Shown here one piece after another: positions 10,043 through 19,047 of a stretch of DNA of 64,000 nucleotides. Numbering within the stretch: the stretch's first letter is position 1; each line of letters begins with the position of its first letter. The stretch is taken from the NCBI RefSeq assembly GCF_028473605.1, contig NZ_CP097267.1:3774501-3838500 (forward strand), given 5' to 3'. The stretch is from Acidovorax sp. NCPPB 3576. Its GTDB lineage: Bacteria > Pseudomonadota > Gammaproteobacteria > Burkholderiales > Burkholderiaceae_C. The translations under genes were made by a program, and so were the position numbers. The notes under the pieces were generated by a model. The model did not search any database and was not told the origin of the DNA. It worked only from the letters and a program-made list of their open reading frames with translations.

Positions 10043-10554
10043 TGGCCCGCAGCAACTATTCGTCCCCCTCCTCCGCCGCTGGCGGCAAGATGTGGCCCTG
10101 GCTCGTCTGGGCGCTGCTGATCCTGATCGCCGACCAGTTCACCAAGACGCTGATCCTGGGCTACTACCGGCTGGGCGATGCCACCTACATCACCAGCTTC
10201 TTCAACATCGTGCGTGCGCACAACACGGGCGCGGCCTTCTCCTTCCTGGCGGACGCGGGCGGCTGGCAGCGCTGGGTGTTCACGGGCATCGGTGTGGCGG
10301 CCACGCTGTTCATCGTGTGGCAGTTGCGCGCGCACCCCGGGCAGAAGCTGTTTTGCTTTGCACTGTCCAGCATTTTGGGCGGCGCCGTGGGCAACGTGGT
10401 GGACCGCATGATGCACGGCTACGTGGTGGATTTTCTCGACTTCCACGCGCGGGGCTGGCACTTTCCGGCCTTCAACCTGGCGGACTCGGCCATCACGGTG
10501 GGAGCGGCCTGCCTGATCCTGGATGAGCTGCTGAGGGTGAAGCGCTCTTCCTGA
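10042..10554 (+). CDS. lspA: Lipoprotein signal peptidase (signal peptidase II)
   Basis: A 170-residue inner-membrane aspartyl protease with four predicted membrane helices. It removes the signal peptide from diacylglyceryl-modified prolipoproteins. The two conserved blocks are present: [15 protein letters not shown] with Asp121, and [11 protein letters not shown] with Asp148, the expected catalytic pair. Translation is coupled to ileS (TGATG overlap). Confidence 0.97.
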   Translation: MARSNYSSPSSAAGGKMWPWLVWALLILIADQFTKTLILGYYRLGDATYITSFFNIVRAHNTGAAFSFLADAGGWQRWVFTGIGVAATLFIVWQLRAHPGQKLFCFALSSILGGAVGNVVDRMMHGYVVDFLDFHARGWHFPAFNLADSAITVGAACLILDELLRVKRSS

Positions 10555-10601
10555 GCCGTGGTCGGGGGGGCCCGACTGCGGAGGGCTCGCACCCGGAAAT
10601 T

Positions 10602-11747
10602 TCAGCGGCTTTTGCGAAGTTGGTGCTTCGCGCCATTCAACAGGCCGGGCACTTCCTTTTGTGCATCCCGAATGCTGAGGCCGGGCTTCATCTCGCGGGC
10701 CACGCCCACTGCGAGGGTGTCATTGAGCAGGCTGCGTCGGGCTTTTTGCAGGCTGGGTGGTGCCGCCAGCGCATCGCTGGAAACACCGAACCGGGTGGCC
10801 TTGGCGATGTCGACCGCACGATTGAGTTTGGTCTGGACGCGTAACTCGAAAGCCCGGCTGATCACCGGCATGCCCCGATAGGTGAGGTGGGGCGGCCAGC
10901 GGTAATCCGGCACAACCGTTGCGTTCGCCTGAAAGAACATCGCAGCCAGCCCCTGCCCGTTACTCGCGATCAGCCAATCTGTCCGGGCTTTTGCGGCCAG
11001 GCCGGAGGTCTGAGAAAAGTTGAAATAAGACTGGGTGCTCTCCTGCACGTCCGACAGCTGGCCATCGGACGCGAACACGGCAGGGCCATCCATCCACGGA
11101 TCCAAGACCAAAGCAAAGGCACTGTGAGGATTTGCCTCTTGCCTCCACTCGGCCCACACATGGCCAATCTGCGAGGAGGTCACTTGATACAGCACCTCAC
11201 CCGGCCGCAAAGAGGGTGCATGCAACATGACGCCAAGCGCAGCATGCTCGTCGCAGGTTCCCGTCTGCGCGAACAGCGCAGCCGTGGCCCGTGCCTGCAC
11301 CCGCGGCCACCCTGCCATCTGGATCAACTGGTACGTCATGGCATTGCAGGCAACGCTTCTGCGTGAGCTTTCTCCCCGCGTGCGCTCGATATCGCTGGCC
11401 ACATTGCCCCGACCTAAAGGCAGCATTTCGCGAACTGCATCGACCGTTCGATTGGCCAGCCTCAGCCGTGCAAGGTCTGCGCTGTCCACCACCCGGCCAT
11501 CGATTGCGCGGGCCATGACGTAGGGACGCAGCCGAGCGTCGTTCTGCTGGTGCATTGCCGCGTCTGAAAACGGGAAGTACTGGCGCGGAGGAAGCCCCCC
11601 GGACGATGCCGCACGCGCCGGCAGTCCGGCACAAGCCGTTCGGGAAGACGGCGCGGAGATGGGGTGAGTCACCGTCAACGCATCGGTGCCAGTCACTACG
11701 GCCCGCTGCGCCGGCCGAGCGTTGCGAGAGGAAAGAGGCGTAACCAT
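10602..11747 (-). CDS. Putative type III effector, HopX/AvrPphE (XopE)-like cysteine protease/transglutaminase fold
   Basis: A 381-residue protein of the same size as the HopX/AvrPphE family. It has that family's spaced catalytic triad: Cys165 in GTCDEHAAL, His196 in GHVWAEW and Asp216 in LDPWMD. The first ~60 residues are rich in Ser, Ala, Thr and Pro and low in acidic residues, like a type III secretion signal. The frame is open further upstream (to 11873), but the ATG at 11747, preceded by GGAG five bases away, is preferred because a perfect PIP box and -10 element lie at 11794-11854, upstream of it. HopX proteins act inside plant cells and need the triad for function. Family assignment is by recalled motifs; expression under HrpX is inferred. 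Confidence 0.75.
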   Translation of the reverse strand: MVTPLSSRNARPAQRAVVTGTDALTVTHPISAPSSRTACAGLPARAASSGGLPPRQYFPFSDAAMHQQNDARLRPYVMARAIDGRVVDSADLARLRLANRTVDAVREMLPLGRGNVASDIERTRGESSRRSVACNAMTYQLIQMAGWPRVQARATAALFAQTGTCDEHAALGVMLHAPSLRPGEVLYQVTSSQIGHVWAEWRQEANPHSAFALVLDPWMDGPAVFASDGQLSDVQESTQSYFNFSQTSGLAAKARTDWLIASNGQGLAAMFFQANATVVPDYRWPPHLTYRGMPVISRAFELRVQTKLNRAVDIAKATRFGVSSDALAAPPSLQKARRSLLNDTLAVGVAREMKPGLSIRDAQKEVPGLLNGAKHQLRKSR

Positions 11748-11793
11748 GGCGGCTCCAGTGCGATCGCAAGGAAAACAGGTCTTTGCCGGCCAG

Positions 11794-11854
11794 AGGATGC
11801 CCCACCAGGAACCCTTGCGAATGCGCCGTGCGAACGATTTCGTGCGCATGCGAA
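11794..11854 (-). promoter_or_regulatory. Perfect PIP box plus -10 element upstream of the HopX-like gene
   Basis: On the minus strand TTCGC (11854-11850), 15 bases, TTCGC (11834-11830), then 30 bases and CATCCT (11799-11794), matching TTCGB-N15-TTCGB-N30-32-YANNNT. This is the known HrpX-dependent promoter layout of Xanthomonas, also used by HrpX/HrpB-type systems in Acidovorax and Ralstonia. It sits 83-107 bp from the chosen start codon. Confidence 0.8.
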
Positions 11855-11960
11855 GCGCCATTCCCATAGGCAAGCCCGAGCTGTCATCACGCCGTCACGC
11901 CGCGCCGCTCCAATGCCATGAAATCGATTACATGGCCTTTTCCAGCCCCACCCCACTCCC

Positions 11961-12953
11961 ATGACCATCCAGGACGTTGCCCGCGAAGCCGGGGTTTCGG
12001 TCGCCACCGTGTCCCGCGCGTTCAACCTGCCGGACAAGGTCATGCCGGCCACGCGCGACCTCGTGCTCGGCGTGGCCGAGCGCCTGGGCTACGCGCCCAA
12101 CGCCAGTGCCCGCACCCTGCGCACGCAGCGCAGCCGCGTCATCGGGGTGGTGCTGCCCACGCTGCTCAATCCCGTGTTTGCGGAATGCCTCGAAGGCATC
12201 GCGCGCGCCGCTGCGCTGGGGGGCTATGCCATCCTGCCGTTCACCACTGAATACGCGGTCGCGCAGGAAGAGCGCGCCGTACACCTGCTGCTGGCCGGCA
12301 ATGTGGACGGCATGATCCTCGTGGTGTCGCAGCCCGAAGCCTCGGCTGCGCTCGCGCGCCTGGCTGCGGCTGCGCTGCCTTATGTGCTGGCCTACAACCG
12401 GCATCCCGGCCACCCTTGCGTGTCGGTGGACAGCGAAAGCGCCGTGGCCGACCTGGTGGTGCAACTGGTGGCGCTGGGGCACCGGCGAATCGCCATGGTG
12501 AGCGGCCAGCTCGCTGCGTCCGACCGGGCGCAGCAGCGCTGCAGGGGCTTTCGCCGCGGCATGGCGGCCGCGGGGCTGGCAGAGGCGCCCGTGGTCGAAG
12601 TCCCGTTCGTGGAAACCGCCGTGGAGGAAGTGGCCCAGCTGCTGCGCGGGGCGGGCCGGCCCACTGCACTGGTCTGCTCCAACGACCTCATTGCGATCCG
12701 CTGCCTGCGGGCGGCCCACCAGGCTGGCCTGGCCGTGCCACGCGATCTCAGCGTGGTGGGCTTCGACGGCATCGCGCTGGGGCAGGACCTCACGCCCATG
12801 CTCAGCACCGTGGCACAGCCAAATGCCGACATCGGCCGCTGCAGCGTGGAACTGCTGATCCAGGCCATGGCGGCGAATGCACCGCTCGCGCCGGGGGACA
12901 GCCTGACGCTGCCGCATCACTTGCGTGCTGGCGAATCCTGCGCCGGTGCCTGA
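11961..12953 (+). CDS. LacI-family transcriptional regulator
   Basis: A 330-residue repressor. The N-terminal LacI helix-turn-helix reads TIQDVAREAGVSVATVSRAF, followed by the hinge helix region ending near residue 60. A periplasmic-binding-protein-like effector domain follows (RSRVIGVVLPTLLNPVFAE... VVGFDGIALGQDLTP). It lies 68 bp upstream of, and in the same direction as, an ABC importer operon. It therefore probably controls that operon in response to the imported compound or a metabolite of it. Confidence 0.93.
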   Translation: MTIQDVAREAGVSVATVSRAFNLPDKVMPATRDLVLGVAERLGYAPNASARTLRTQRSRVIGVVLPTLLNPVFAECLEGIARAAALGGYAILPFTTEYAVAQEERAVHLLLAGNVDGMILVVSQPEASAALARLAAAALPYVLAYNRHPGHPCVSVDSESAVADLVVQLVALGHRRIAMVSGQLAASDRAQQRCRGFRRGMAAAGLAEAPVVEVPFVETAVEEVAQLLRGAGRPTALVCSNDLIAIRCLRAAHQAGLAVPRDLSVVGFDGIALGQDLTPMLSTVAQPNADIGRCSVELLIQAMAANAPLAPGDSLTLPHHLRAGESCAGA

Positions 12954-13021
12954 GCGACGGATCCCGCAACCGACGTCCCCCAACCCATCCCTTCCCTCGT
13001 TCTGCTTTTCTGGAGCCCCCG

Positions 13022-14035
13022 ATGAAACCCACCTTGCAAACCCTGATCCGCACCACCGTGCTGGCCTTCGGCCTGGCCTGCGGCGCCGCCGCGATGGCGC
13101 AAACCGCCATTTGCTACAACTGCCCGCCCGAATGGGCCGACTGGGGCAGCCAGCTCAAGGCCATCAAGGCCCGCACGGGCGTGACCGTGCCGCCGGACAA
13201 CAAGAACTCCGGCCAGGCCCTTGCCCAGATGGTGGCCGAGCGCGCAAGCCCCGTGGCCGACGTGACCTACCTCGGCGTGACGTTCGCCATCCAGGCGCAG
13301 AAAGACGGCGTGGTGGGCACCTACCAGCCCGCCGGCTGGAAAGACATTCCGGAAGGCCTCAAGGACCCGGCGGGTCACTGGTTCACCATCCACTCGGGCA
13401 CGCTCGGCTTCATGGTGAACGTCGATGCGCTCAAGGGCAAGCCGGTGCCGCAATCGTGGGCCGACCTGCTCAAGCCCGAGTACAAGGGCCTGATCGGCTA
13501 CCTTGACCCGGCCTCGGCCTTCGTGGGCTACGTGGGCGCGGTGGCGGCCAACCAGGCCCGCGGCGGCACCATGGACAACTTCGCACCCGGCATCGACTAC
13601 TTCAAGGCGCTGCAGAAGAACGAGCCCATCGTGCCCAAGCAGACGGCCTATGCCCGCGTGCTGTCGGGCGAGATCGCCATCTTGCTGGACTACGACTTCA
13701 ACGCCTACCGCGCCAAGTACAAGGACCAGGCCAACGTGCAGTTCGTCATTCCCGCGGAAGGCACCGTGGTCGTGCCTTACGTGATGAGCCTGGTGGCCAA
13801 TGCCCCGCATGCGGCAGACGCCAGGAAGGTGCTGGACTTCGTGCTGTCCGACGAGGGCCAGGCGCTCTGGGCCAACGCCTACCTGCGCCCGGTGCGCGCC
13901 AGCGCCATGCCCAAGGAAGTGCAGGCCCGCTTCCTGCCGGCCAGCGACTACGCGCGCGCCAAGACCGTGGACTACGGCCGCATGGCCGCTGCGCAAAAGG
14001 CGTTCTCCGACCGCTATCTGAAAGAAGTGCAGTAA
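13022..14035 (+). CDS. ABC transporter periplasmic substrate-binding protein (family 1 type)
   Basis: A 337-residue binding protein. It has a signal peptide (MKPTLQTLIRTTVLAFGL, cut near AMA-QTA) and a mature domain resembling the iron/putrescine/phosphonate-type binding proteins (ADVTYLGVTFAIQAQKDGVV; YLDPASAFVGYVGA). The ATG at 13022 follows a short 68-bp gap after the LacI gene. It delivers a ligand to the two permeases and ATPase encoded immediately downstream. The ligand cannot be read directly; the phosphoesterase at the end of the operon suggests a phosphate ester or phosphonate-like compound, which is inference. Confidence 0.88.
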   Translation: MKPTLQTLIRTTVLAFGLACGAAAMAQTAICYNCPPEWADWGSQLKAIKARTGVTVPPDNKNSGQALAQMVAERASPVADVTYLGVTFAIQAQKDGVVGTYQPAGWKDIPEGLKDPAGHWFTIHSGTLGFMVNVDALKGKPVPQSWADLLKPEYKGLIGYLDPASAFVGYVGAVAANQARGGTMDNFAPGIDYFKALQKNEPIVPKQTAYARVLSGEIAILLDYDFNAYRAKYKDQANVQFVIPAEGTVVVPYVMSLVANAPHAADARKVLDFVLSDEGQALWANAYLRPVRASAMPKEVQARFLPASDYARAKTVDYGRMAAAQKAFSDRYLKEVQ

Positions 14036-14039
14036 CGCC

Positions 14040-14858
14040 ATGGGCCACGGAGGTTCCGCTCCTTCGCGCCCGGTGCTGCTGGCGTGCGCCGCGCCGGCCG
14101 TGGCGTTCTTCGCCGCGTTCTGGCTGCTGCCCGTCGCCCTGCTGCTGGCCCTGCCTGCGGCCAAGGGCTGGGCGACCTACTTCGCGGTGCTGACCCATGC
14201 GCGCTACCTGCAGAGCCTGCTGCAGACGCTGGGGCTGTCGCTTGCCGTCACGCTGGCCACGCTGGTGCTGGGTGCGCTGGTGGGCATCACGCTCGCGCGC
14301 CAGCGCTTTCATGGCCGGGCGCTGCTGCTGTCGCTGCTCACGCTGCCGCTGTCGTTTCCCGGCGTGATCGTGGGCTTTTTCATGATCCTGCTGGGCGGGC
14401 GGCAGGGGCTGGTGGCCGACCTGTCGGAGGCGCTGGGCGCGGGCCGCACCACGTTCGCCTACGGCCTGACCGGCCTGTTCCTGGCGTATCTGTACTTCTC
14501 GCTGCCACGGGCCATCGCCACCTACACGGCGGCGGCCGGCAGCATGGATGCGCAACTCGAAGAAGCCGCCCGCTCGCTCGGCGCCTCGCGCTGGCGCGTG
14601 GCCCGCGATGTGTGGGTGCCCGAGCTGGCGGCCACGACGCTGGCTTGCGGCGCCATCGTGTTCGCCACGGCCATGGGCGCGTTCGGCACGGCGTTCACGC
14701 TGTCGGCCAAGTTCGAGGTGCTGCCCATCACCATCTACAACGAGTTCACCAACTATGCCAACTTCGCGCTGGCCGCCAGCCTGTCGATCACGCTCGGGCT
14801 GATCACCTGGCTGGCGCTGTGGGTGTCGCGCCGCGTGTCCGGCACCACCGCTTTCTGA
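14040..14858 (+). CDS. ABC transporter permease 1
   Basis: A 272-residue inner-membrane protein with about six helices. The conserved cytoplasmic EAA loop that docks on the ATPase is visible as LEEAARSLGASRWRVARDVWVPEL. It starts four bases after the binding-protein stop and is followed after 13 bp by the second permease, so the two very likely form a heterodimer. It belongs to the BPD-type permeases of the putrescine/2-aminoethylphosphonate class. Confidence 0.93.
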   Translation: MGHGGSAPSRPVLLACAAPAVAFFAAFWLLPVALLLALPAAKGWATYFAVLTHARYLQSLLQTLGLSLAVTLATLVLGALVGITLARQRFHGRALLLSLLTLPLSFPGVIVGFFMILLGGRQGLVADLSEALGAGRTTFAYGLTGLFLAYLYFSLPRAIATYTAAAGSMDAQLEEAARSLGASRWRVARDVWVPELAATTLACGAIVFATAMGAFGTAFTLSAKFEVLPITIYNEFTNYANFALAASLSITLGLITWLALWVSRRVSGTTAF

Positions 14859-14871
14859 AGGGGCCGAAACC

Positions 14872-15669
14872 ATGCGAAATGCAAGACAGGCCCCGGCCTT
14901 GCTGGTGGCGCTGACCGCACTGGTCGCGCTGTTCATGATCGCGCCCATCGCTCTGTCGGTGATGGCAGGGCTGGTCAACAACTACAGCCTGGGCCTGAAA
15001 AGCGGCCTCACGCTGCGCTGGCTGGGCGAGGTGTGGGAGAACTACGGCGGCACGGTGGGCTGGTCCCTGGTGCTGGCGCTGCTGTGCGTGCTGGGCAATC
15101 TGGTGCTGGGCGTGCCCTGCGCCTATGCCCTGGCGCGCAGCCGCTCGCGCTGGGCGCGGCTCTTTGAAGAATTGCTCACCCTGCCCGTCGCCGTGCCCGG
15201 GCTGGCCAGCGCGCTGGCACTCATCCTCGCCTACGGCACGCTGCAAGGCTTTCGGCAGAGCTTCGCCTTCATCCTGGTGGGGCACATGGTTTTCACGCTG
15301 CCCTTCATGGTGCGCACCGTGGGATCGGCATTCCAGAAGAACGAACTGCGCTCTCTCGAAGAGGCCGCGCGCTCGCTGGGCGCCAGCTTCGCGCAGCGCT
15401 TTCTGGGCGTGCTGGTGCCGGCCGTGCTGCCGGCCATCGTAGCGGGCAGCCTGATGGTGTTCACGCTCTCGGTGGGCGAGTTCAACCTTACCTGGATGCT
15501 GCACACGCCGCTCACCCGCACGCTGCCCGTGGGCCTGGCCGACAGCTATGCCTCCATGCGCATCGAGATCGGCTCGGCCTACACACTGGTCTTTCTGATC
15601 GTCATCCTGCCCGTGCTGTGGGGCCTGCAAGCCATCGGCACCTTCATCGAGAAACACCATGGAACTTGA
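14872..15669 (+). CDS. ABC transporter permease 2
   Basis: A 265-residue, six-helix inner-membrane permease, partner of the preceding gene. The EAA loop reads LEEAARSLGASFAQRFLGVLVP. The 3' end overlaps the ATPase gene by 11 bases, indicating coupled translation. Confidence 0.93.
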   Translation: MRNARQAPALLVALTALVALFMIAPIALSVMAGLVNNYSLGLKSGLTLRWLGEVWENYGGTVGWSLVLALLCVLGNLVLGVPCAYALARSRSRWARLFEELLTLPVAVPGLASALALILAYGTLQGFRQSFAFILVGHMVFTLPFMVRTVGSAFQKNELRSLEEAARSLGASFAQRFLGVLVPAVLPAIVAGSLMVFTLSVGEFNLTWMLHTPLTRTLPVGLADSYASMRIEIGSAYTLVFLIVILPVLWGLQAIGTFIEKHHGT

Positions 15670-16726
15670 ACGCACGCGCGTGGACGTGGTCCAGTGCGCC
15701 AAAACCTATGCCGACGGCACCCGCGGCCTGCAGCCCACCGACCTGACCGTGGAGCCCGGCGAAGTCATGGCCCTGCTCGGACCGTCGGGCTGCGGCAAGA
15801 CCACGCTGCTGCGCCTGATCGCCGGGCTGGAAGCGCCCGATGCCGGCAGCCGCATCGCTTTCGGAAGCACCGATGTCACCCGCATGCCGATCGAGCAACG
15901 CGGCGTCGGCATGGTGTTCCAGCACTACGCGCTTTTTCCGCAGATGACGGTGGAGGCCAACATCGGCTATGGCCTCAAGATCCGCGGCGTGGCCGAAGGC
16001 GAGCGCCGCCGCGCCGTGGGCGAACTCGTCGATCTGGTGCGCCTGGGCGGCCTGGAGAAAAAGCGCCCGGCCGAGCTCTCCGGCGGCCAGCGCCAGCGGG
16101 TGGCCCTGGCCCGCGCCGTGGCCGCGCGCCCGCGCGTGCTGCTGCTGGACGAGCCCCTCACCGCGCTGGATGCCAAGCTCAAGGAATCGCTGCGCGACGA
16201 ACTGGCCGACCTGCTGCGCCGCCTGCACATCACCGCCATCCACGTCACCCATGACCAGCAGGAGGCTCTGGCCATCGCCGACCGGCTGGCCGTGATGCAC
16301 GCCGGCCGCATCGTGCAGGTGGGCGAGGGCGAGGCGCTCTACCGAGCGCCCAGCCACCCGTTCGTGGCCACCTTCCTGGGCCGGGTGAACCGCATCGTGC
16401 CGGGGGTCGAGCCCAGCGAAGCGCGAAGGCTGCCGCACCTCACGGCGCTGTGGGCAGGCAACGCGCTGTCTGCCGATACACCCGATGCGCTGCTCGTGCG
16501 CCCCGAGGACGTCGAGGTGGGCCCGGCCCTGCCCGACTGGGGCGCCGCCGCCGTGACGCGCCGCAGTTTCCTGGGCGACCGCGTGCAGCTCACACTGGCC
16601 GTCCCGGGGCACACGCCCCTCCTGGCCGATGTGCACCGTGACCACCCCGCGCGCGAAGGCGAGTGGGTGGGCTTTCGCATCGCCACCCACCGGCTCCTGT
16701 CCGTCACCGAAAGCCTCAGCGCATGA
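15659..16726 (+). CDS. ABC transporter ATP-binding protein
   Basis: A 355-residue ATPase of the PotA/FbpC size class. It has Walker A GPSGCGKTT at residues 41-49, the Q-loop in VFQHYALFPQ, signature LSGGQRQR, Walker B VLLLDEPLTALD and the switch His in HVTHDQQEA. A C-terminal TOBE-like domain of about 100 residues follows (VRPEDVEV...), typical of importers with a regulatory tail. Its stop codon overlaps the next start in an ATGA, so ATPase and phosphoesterase are translated together. Confidence 0.95.
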   Translation: MELERTRVDVVQCAKTYADGTRGLQPTDLTVEPGEVMALLGPSGCGKTTLLRLIAGLEAPDAGSRIAFGSTDVTRMPIEQRGVGMVFQHYALFPQMTVEANIGYGLKIRGVAEGERRRAVGELVDLVRLGGLEKKRPAELSGGQRQRVALARAVAARPRVLLLDEPLTALDAKLKESLRDELADLLRRLHITAIHVTHDQQEALAIADRLAVMHAGRIVQVGEGEALYRAPSHPFVATFLGRVNRIVPGVEPSEARRLPHLTALWAGNALSADTPDALLVRPEDVEVGPALPDWGAAAVTRRSFLGDRVQLTLAVPGHTPLLADVHRDHPAREGEWVGFRIATHRLLSVTESLSA

Positions 16727-17565
16727 CCCACATGAACACCACCACCTTGCTGCTGCAGCTCTCCGACCTGCACATCCGCGAGCGCGGCCGGCTGGCCTAT
16801 GGCCGGCTGGACACCGCTCCCTACCTGCGCCAGGCCGTGGACACGGTGCTGCGCATGCCGCAGCGCCCGGATGCCGTCGTGGTCACCGGCGACCTGACCG
16901 ACTTCGGCCGGCCTGCGGAATACGGCCACCTGCGCGAACTGATGGCGCCGCTCGGGGCCATGCCGCTCTACCTGCTGCCCGGCAACCACGACGACCGCGA
17001 GCAACTGCGTGCCAGCTTCCCCGGGCACACCTACCTTGGCGAAGACGGCTTCGTGCAATACAGCGTGCCCGTGGGCGGGCTGCAGCTCATCGCACTCGAC
17101 ACCGTGGTGCCCGGCGCCAGCGAAGGCGGCCTGTGCGAGGCACGGCTGGCGTGGCTGGAGCGCGAATTGGAGGCACAACGCGGCCGGCCAGTGGTCATCG
17201 CCATGCACCACCCGCCTTTCCGCACGCTGATCGGCCACATGGACGCTATCGGCCTGCTGGAAGGCGCCCAGGCGCTGGAGGCCATCGTGGCGCGGCACCC
17301 CAACGTGGAGCGGGTGGTCTGCGGCCACCTGCACCGCGCCATCCAGGTGCGCTTCGGCGGCACCCTTGCGGCGACCGTGCCATCGCCCGCGCACCAGGTG
17401 TGCCTGGACCTGGCACCCGACGCCGCCTCGGCCTGGACGCTGGAGCCGCCCGGCTTCGGGGTGCATGCGCTGCCGCAGGGCGGGAGGCTGGTCAGCCACA
17501 TCGCGGCCAGCGGGACGTATCCCGGGCCATATCCGTTTCACGAGGCGGGGCAACTCATCGATTGA
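16723..17565 (+). CDS. Metallophosphoesterase (cyclic/glycerophospho-diesterase-like)
   Basis: A 280-residue cytoplasmic enzyme of the calcineurin-like family, class III (CpdA/GpdQ-type). All five metal-binding motifs are intact: SDLHIRE (Asp15, His17), GDLTDF, GNHDD, MHHPPF and CGHLHR. It lacks a signal peptide. It is the last gene of the ABC importer operon and overlaps the ATPase gene by four bases. That linkage suggests it cleaves a phosphodiester brought in by the importer. The frame is open 60 bp upstream, but the ATG at 16723 gives the ATGA overlap and places the first motif at the usual distance. Confidence 0.88.
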   Translation: MTHMNTTTLLLQLSDLHIRERGRLAYGRLDTAPYLRQAVDTVLRMPQRPDAVVVTGDLTDFGRPAEYGHLRELMAPLGAMPLYLLPGNHDDREQLRASFPGHTYLGEDGFVQYSVPVGGLQLIALDTVVPGASEGGLCEARLAWLERELEAQRGRPVVIAMHHPPFRTLIGHMDAIGLLEGAQALEAIVARHPNVERVVCGHLHRAIQVRFGGTLAATVPSPAHQVCLDLAPDAASAWTLEPPGFGVHALPQGGRLVSHIAASGTYPGPYPFHEAGQLID

Positions 17566-17625
17566 GAATGCCACCAACCCCAAGCCCCCTTGTGCCGCGA
17601 GGTTGGCCTCACGGCACGACCACGC

Positions 17626-18951
17626 TCAACGGCTACTCGGGAAAATCTCTGCCCTGGAGTAGCCCTCGATCATGGTCAGATGTTCCACGCCGTTTCGCAT
17701 GCGGGCTTTGATGTCGCTGATCGATGCCGCCAGTTCATTGAATTTCGCTGCGGGGTCCATGGCCGCCGCATCGCGCCACTGCTTGAGCTGCCGAGGATCC
17801 AGCCGGGCACCCAGCGTTTCGTCGGCCAGTTGCTCCACCAGATCGTCATAGCCTTCCAGCATCTCGTCCTTTGCCGCAAGCACCTGCTCCAGGTTTTGGA
17901 TCTTTCTGCCCATCGCCTGGACGTTTCCGAGGAGTTCCAGCACGCCACTGACGTGATATCGCATGTTCATGGTGCGCAGAGACAACAAGGCCTGCGCCAT
18001 TCCATGGCGCTTTTCGTCTGCCGCTTGCTGGGCCAGCGCAGCAGTTGATTCGGCAGCCACCGTGCTGGCGGCATGTTTTGGGGAGGCAGGAGCGCCAGCC
18101 GCCGGCTGGGTCAGCGCGTTCGCTTCAGCGGCAGGGGGGCTGGCAGCCGCTTTCGGCGGTTCGGAGTGGACGGGCGCAACGGTCAACTCCACCTTGGCTT
18201 CGACCTCCACGCTCTCCTTCGTTTCCTTTGCCGCTTCTGTTTCCGTGCCGGTCTCCAGATCCGAGCCCCAATCCGACAGCGCGTCCATGAAGACGTCGGT
18301 ATCCGAGTCCGTTTCCGATTCAGGGGCGCCCTCCAGCCGCGCCTGCATGTCGCGCACTGCGGCCTCCGCGTCCTGGAACACCGCCTCCAGATTCACCGAT
18401 GCGGCCTGGGCCCAATGGCCGTAGCGGCCCGGATTTGAGTGCCCATCCAACTGGTTCATCTGCTTGCGCAGTTCTGCCTGCGCACCGAGCGCAGCGTCTC
18501 TGAACCGCAGCATGTCTTGCAGATTCCGAACCTGGGCCTGCACCGCCGCAAGGTTGTCCGACACCGATTTCTCGGCATCATCGACATAACCCTTCGGCTC
18601 GCCCAACATCTTGAGAATCCCCTGGGCCGCCCGATCGTGCTGATGCATGGCTGTGTCCAGTGACTTCGCGACAGTGGCCACGGAAGCCTTCGACACCTCC
18701 TCGGTGCCGGCCGGTGACGACTGGATACGGATGCCCACGTTTGATCGGGGACGATTCACGTGGGAGCCCCCGTGCATCGGCGGCATCCCGCCGTCCCCGG
18801 TGGATGTGGGTTGATGCCCGGCCCTGCCTTGCAGGCCGAGCCCGGTCCGCGGCATGGAACTCGACCTTGCCGCCGGGACGGCTTCCTTTCCGCGGTCGGC
18901 AACGGAGCGGGCAACCCGCGGCGGCGACTTGATTTCTGTGAGCTGGACCAT
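17626..18951 (-). CDS. Putative type III effector, coiled-coil rich, no known family
   Basis: A 441-residue protein that I do not recognise. Its first ~90 residues are Ser/Arg/Pro/Gly-rich and look disordered, as in type III secretion signals. Residues ~95-210 and ~315-430 are long amphipathic helices with heptad character (KSVSDNLAAVQAQVRNLQDM; GRKIQNLEQVLAAKDEML), separated by an acidic then Ala/Pro-rich linker (ESETDSDTDVFMDALSDW). No membrane segment or catalytic motif is seen. The ATG at 18951 has GGGAG six bases upstream. A perfect PIP box with a correctly placed -10 element lies 35-96 bp upstream, which is the main reason to call it an effector candidate. Confidence 0.7.
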   Translation of the reverse strand: MVQLTEIKSPPRVARSVADRGKEAVPAARSSSMPRTGLGLQGRAGHQPTSTGDGGMPPMHGGSHVNRPRSNVGIRIQSSPAGTEEVSKASVATVAKSLDTAMHQHDRAAQGILKMLGEPKGYVDDAEKSVSDNLAAVQAQVRNLQDMLRFRDAALGAQAELRKQMNQLDGHSNPGRYGHWAQAASVNLEAVFQDAEAAVRDMQARLEGAPESETDSDTDVFMDALSDWGSDLETGTETEAAKETKESVEVEAKVELTVAPVHSEPPKAAASPPAAEANALTQPAAGAPASPKHAASTVAAESTAALAQQAADEKRHGMAQALLSLRTMNMRYHVSGVLELLGNVQAMGRKIQNLEQVLAAKDEMLEGYDDLVEQLADETLGARLDPRQLKQWRDAAAMDPAAKFNELAASISDIKARMRNGVEHLTMIEGYSRAEIFPSSR

Positions 18952-18985
18952 GGCTTCTCCCTTGAATGCTTATGTGGAAGGGCCG

Positions 18986-19047
18986 AGCGTAGGAACGGGC
19001 CTTCCGCGCCGCGCCGCACAACCCGAAGCCCTTGCCCGACACGCGAA
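18986..19047 (-). promoter_or_regulatory. Perfect PIP box plus -10 element upstream of the 441-residue effector candidate
   Basis: Minus strand: TTCGC (19047-19043), 15 bases, TTCGG (19027-19023), 31 bases, TACGCT (18991-18986). All half-site bases, the spacer and the YANNNT element match the HrpX-type promoter consensus. Confidence 0.8.

Noticed and set aside
11748..11873. N-terminal extension of the HopX-like protein, including a second MG start
   Set aside because: The PIP box and -10 element lie within this stretch, so it is promoter and leader rather than coding sequence.
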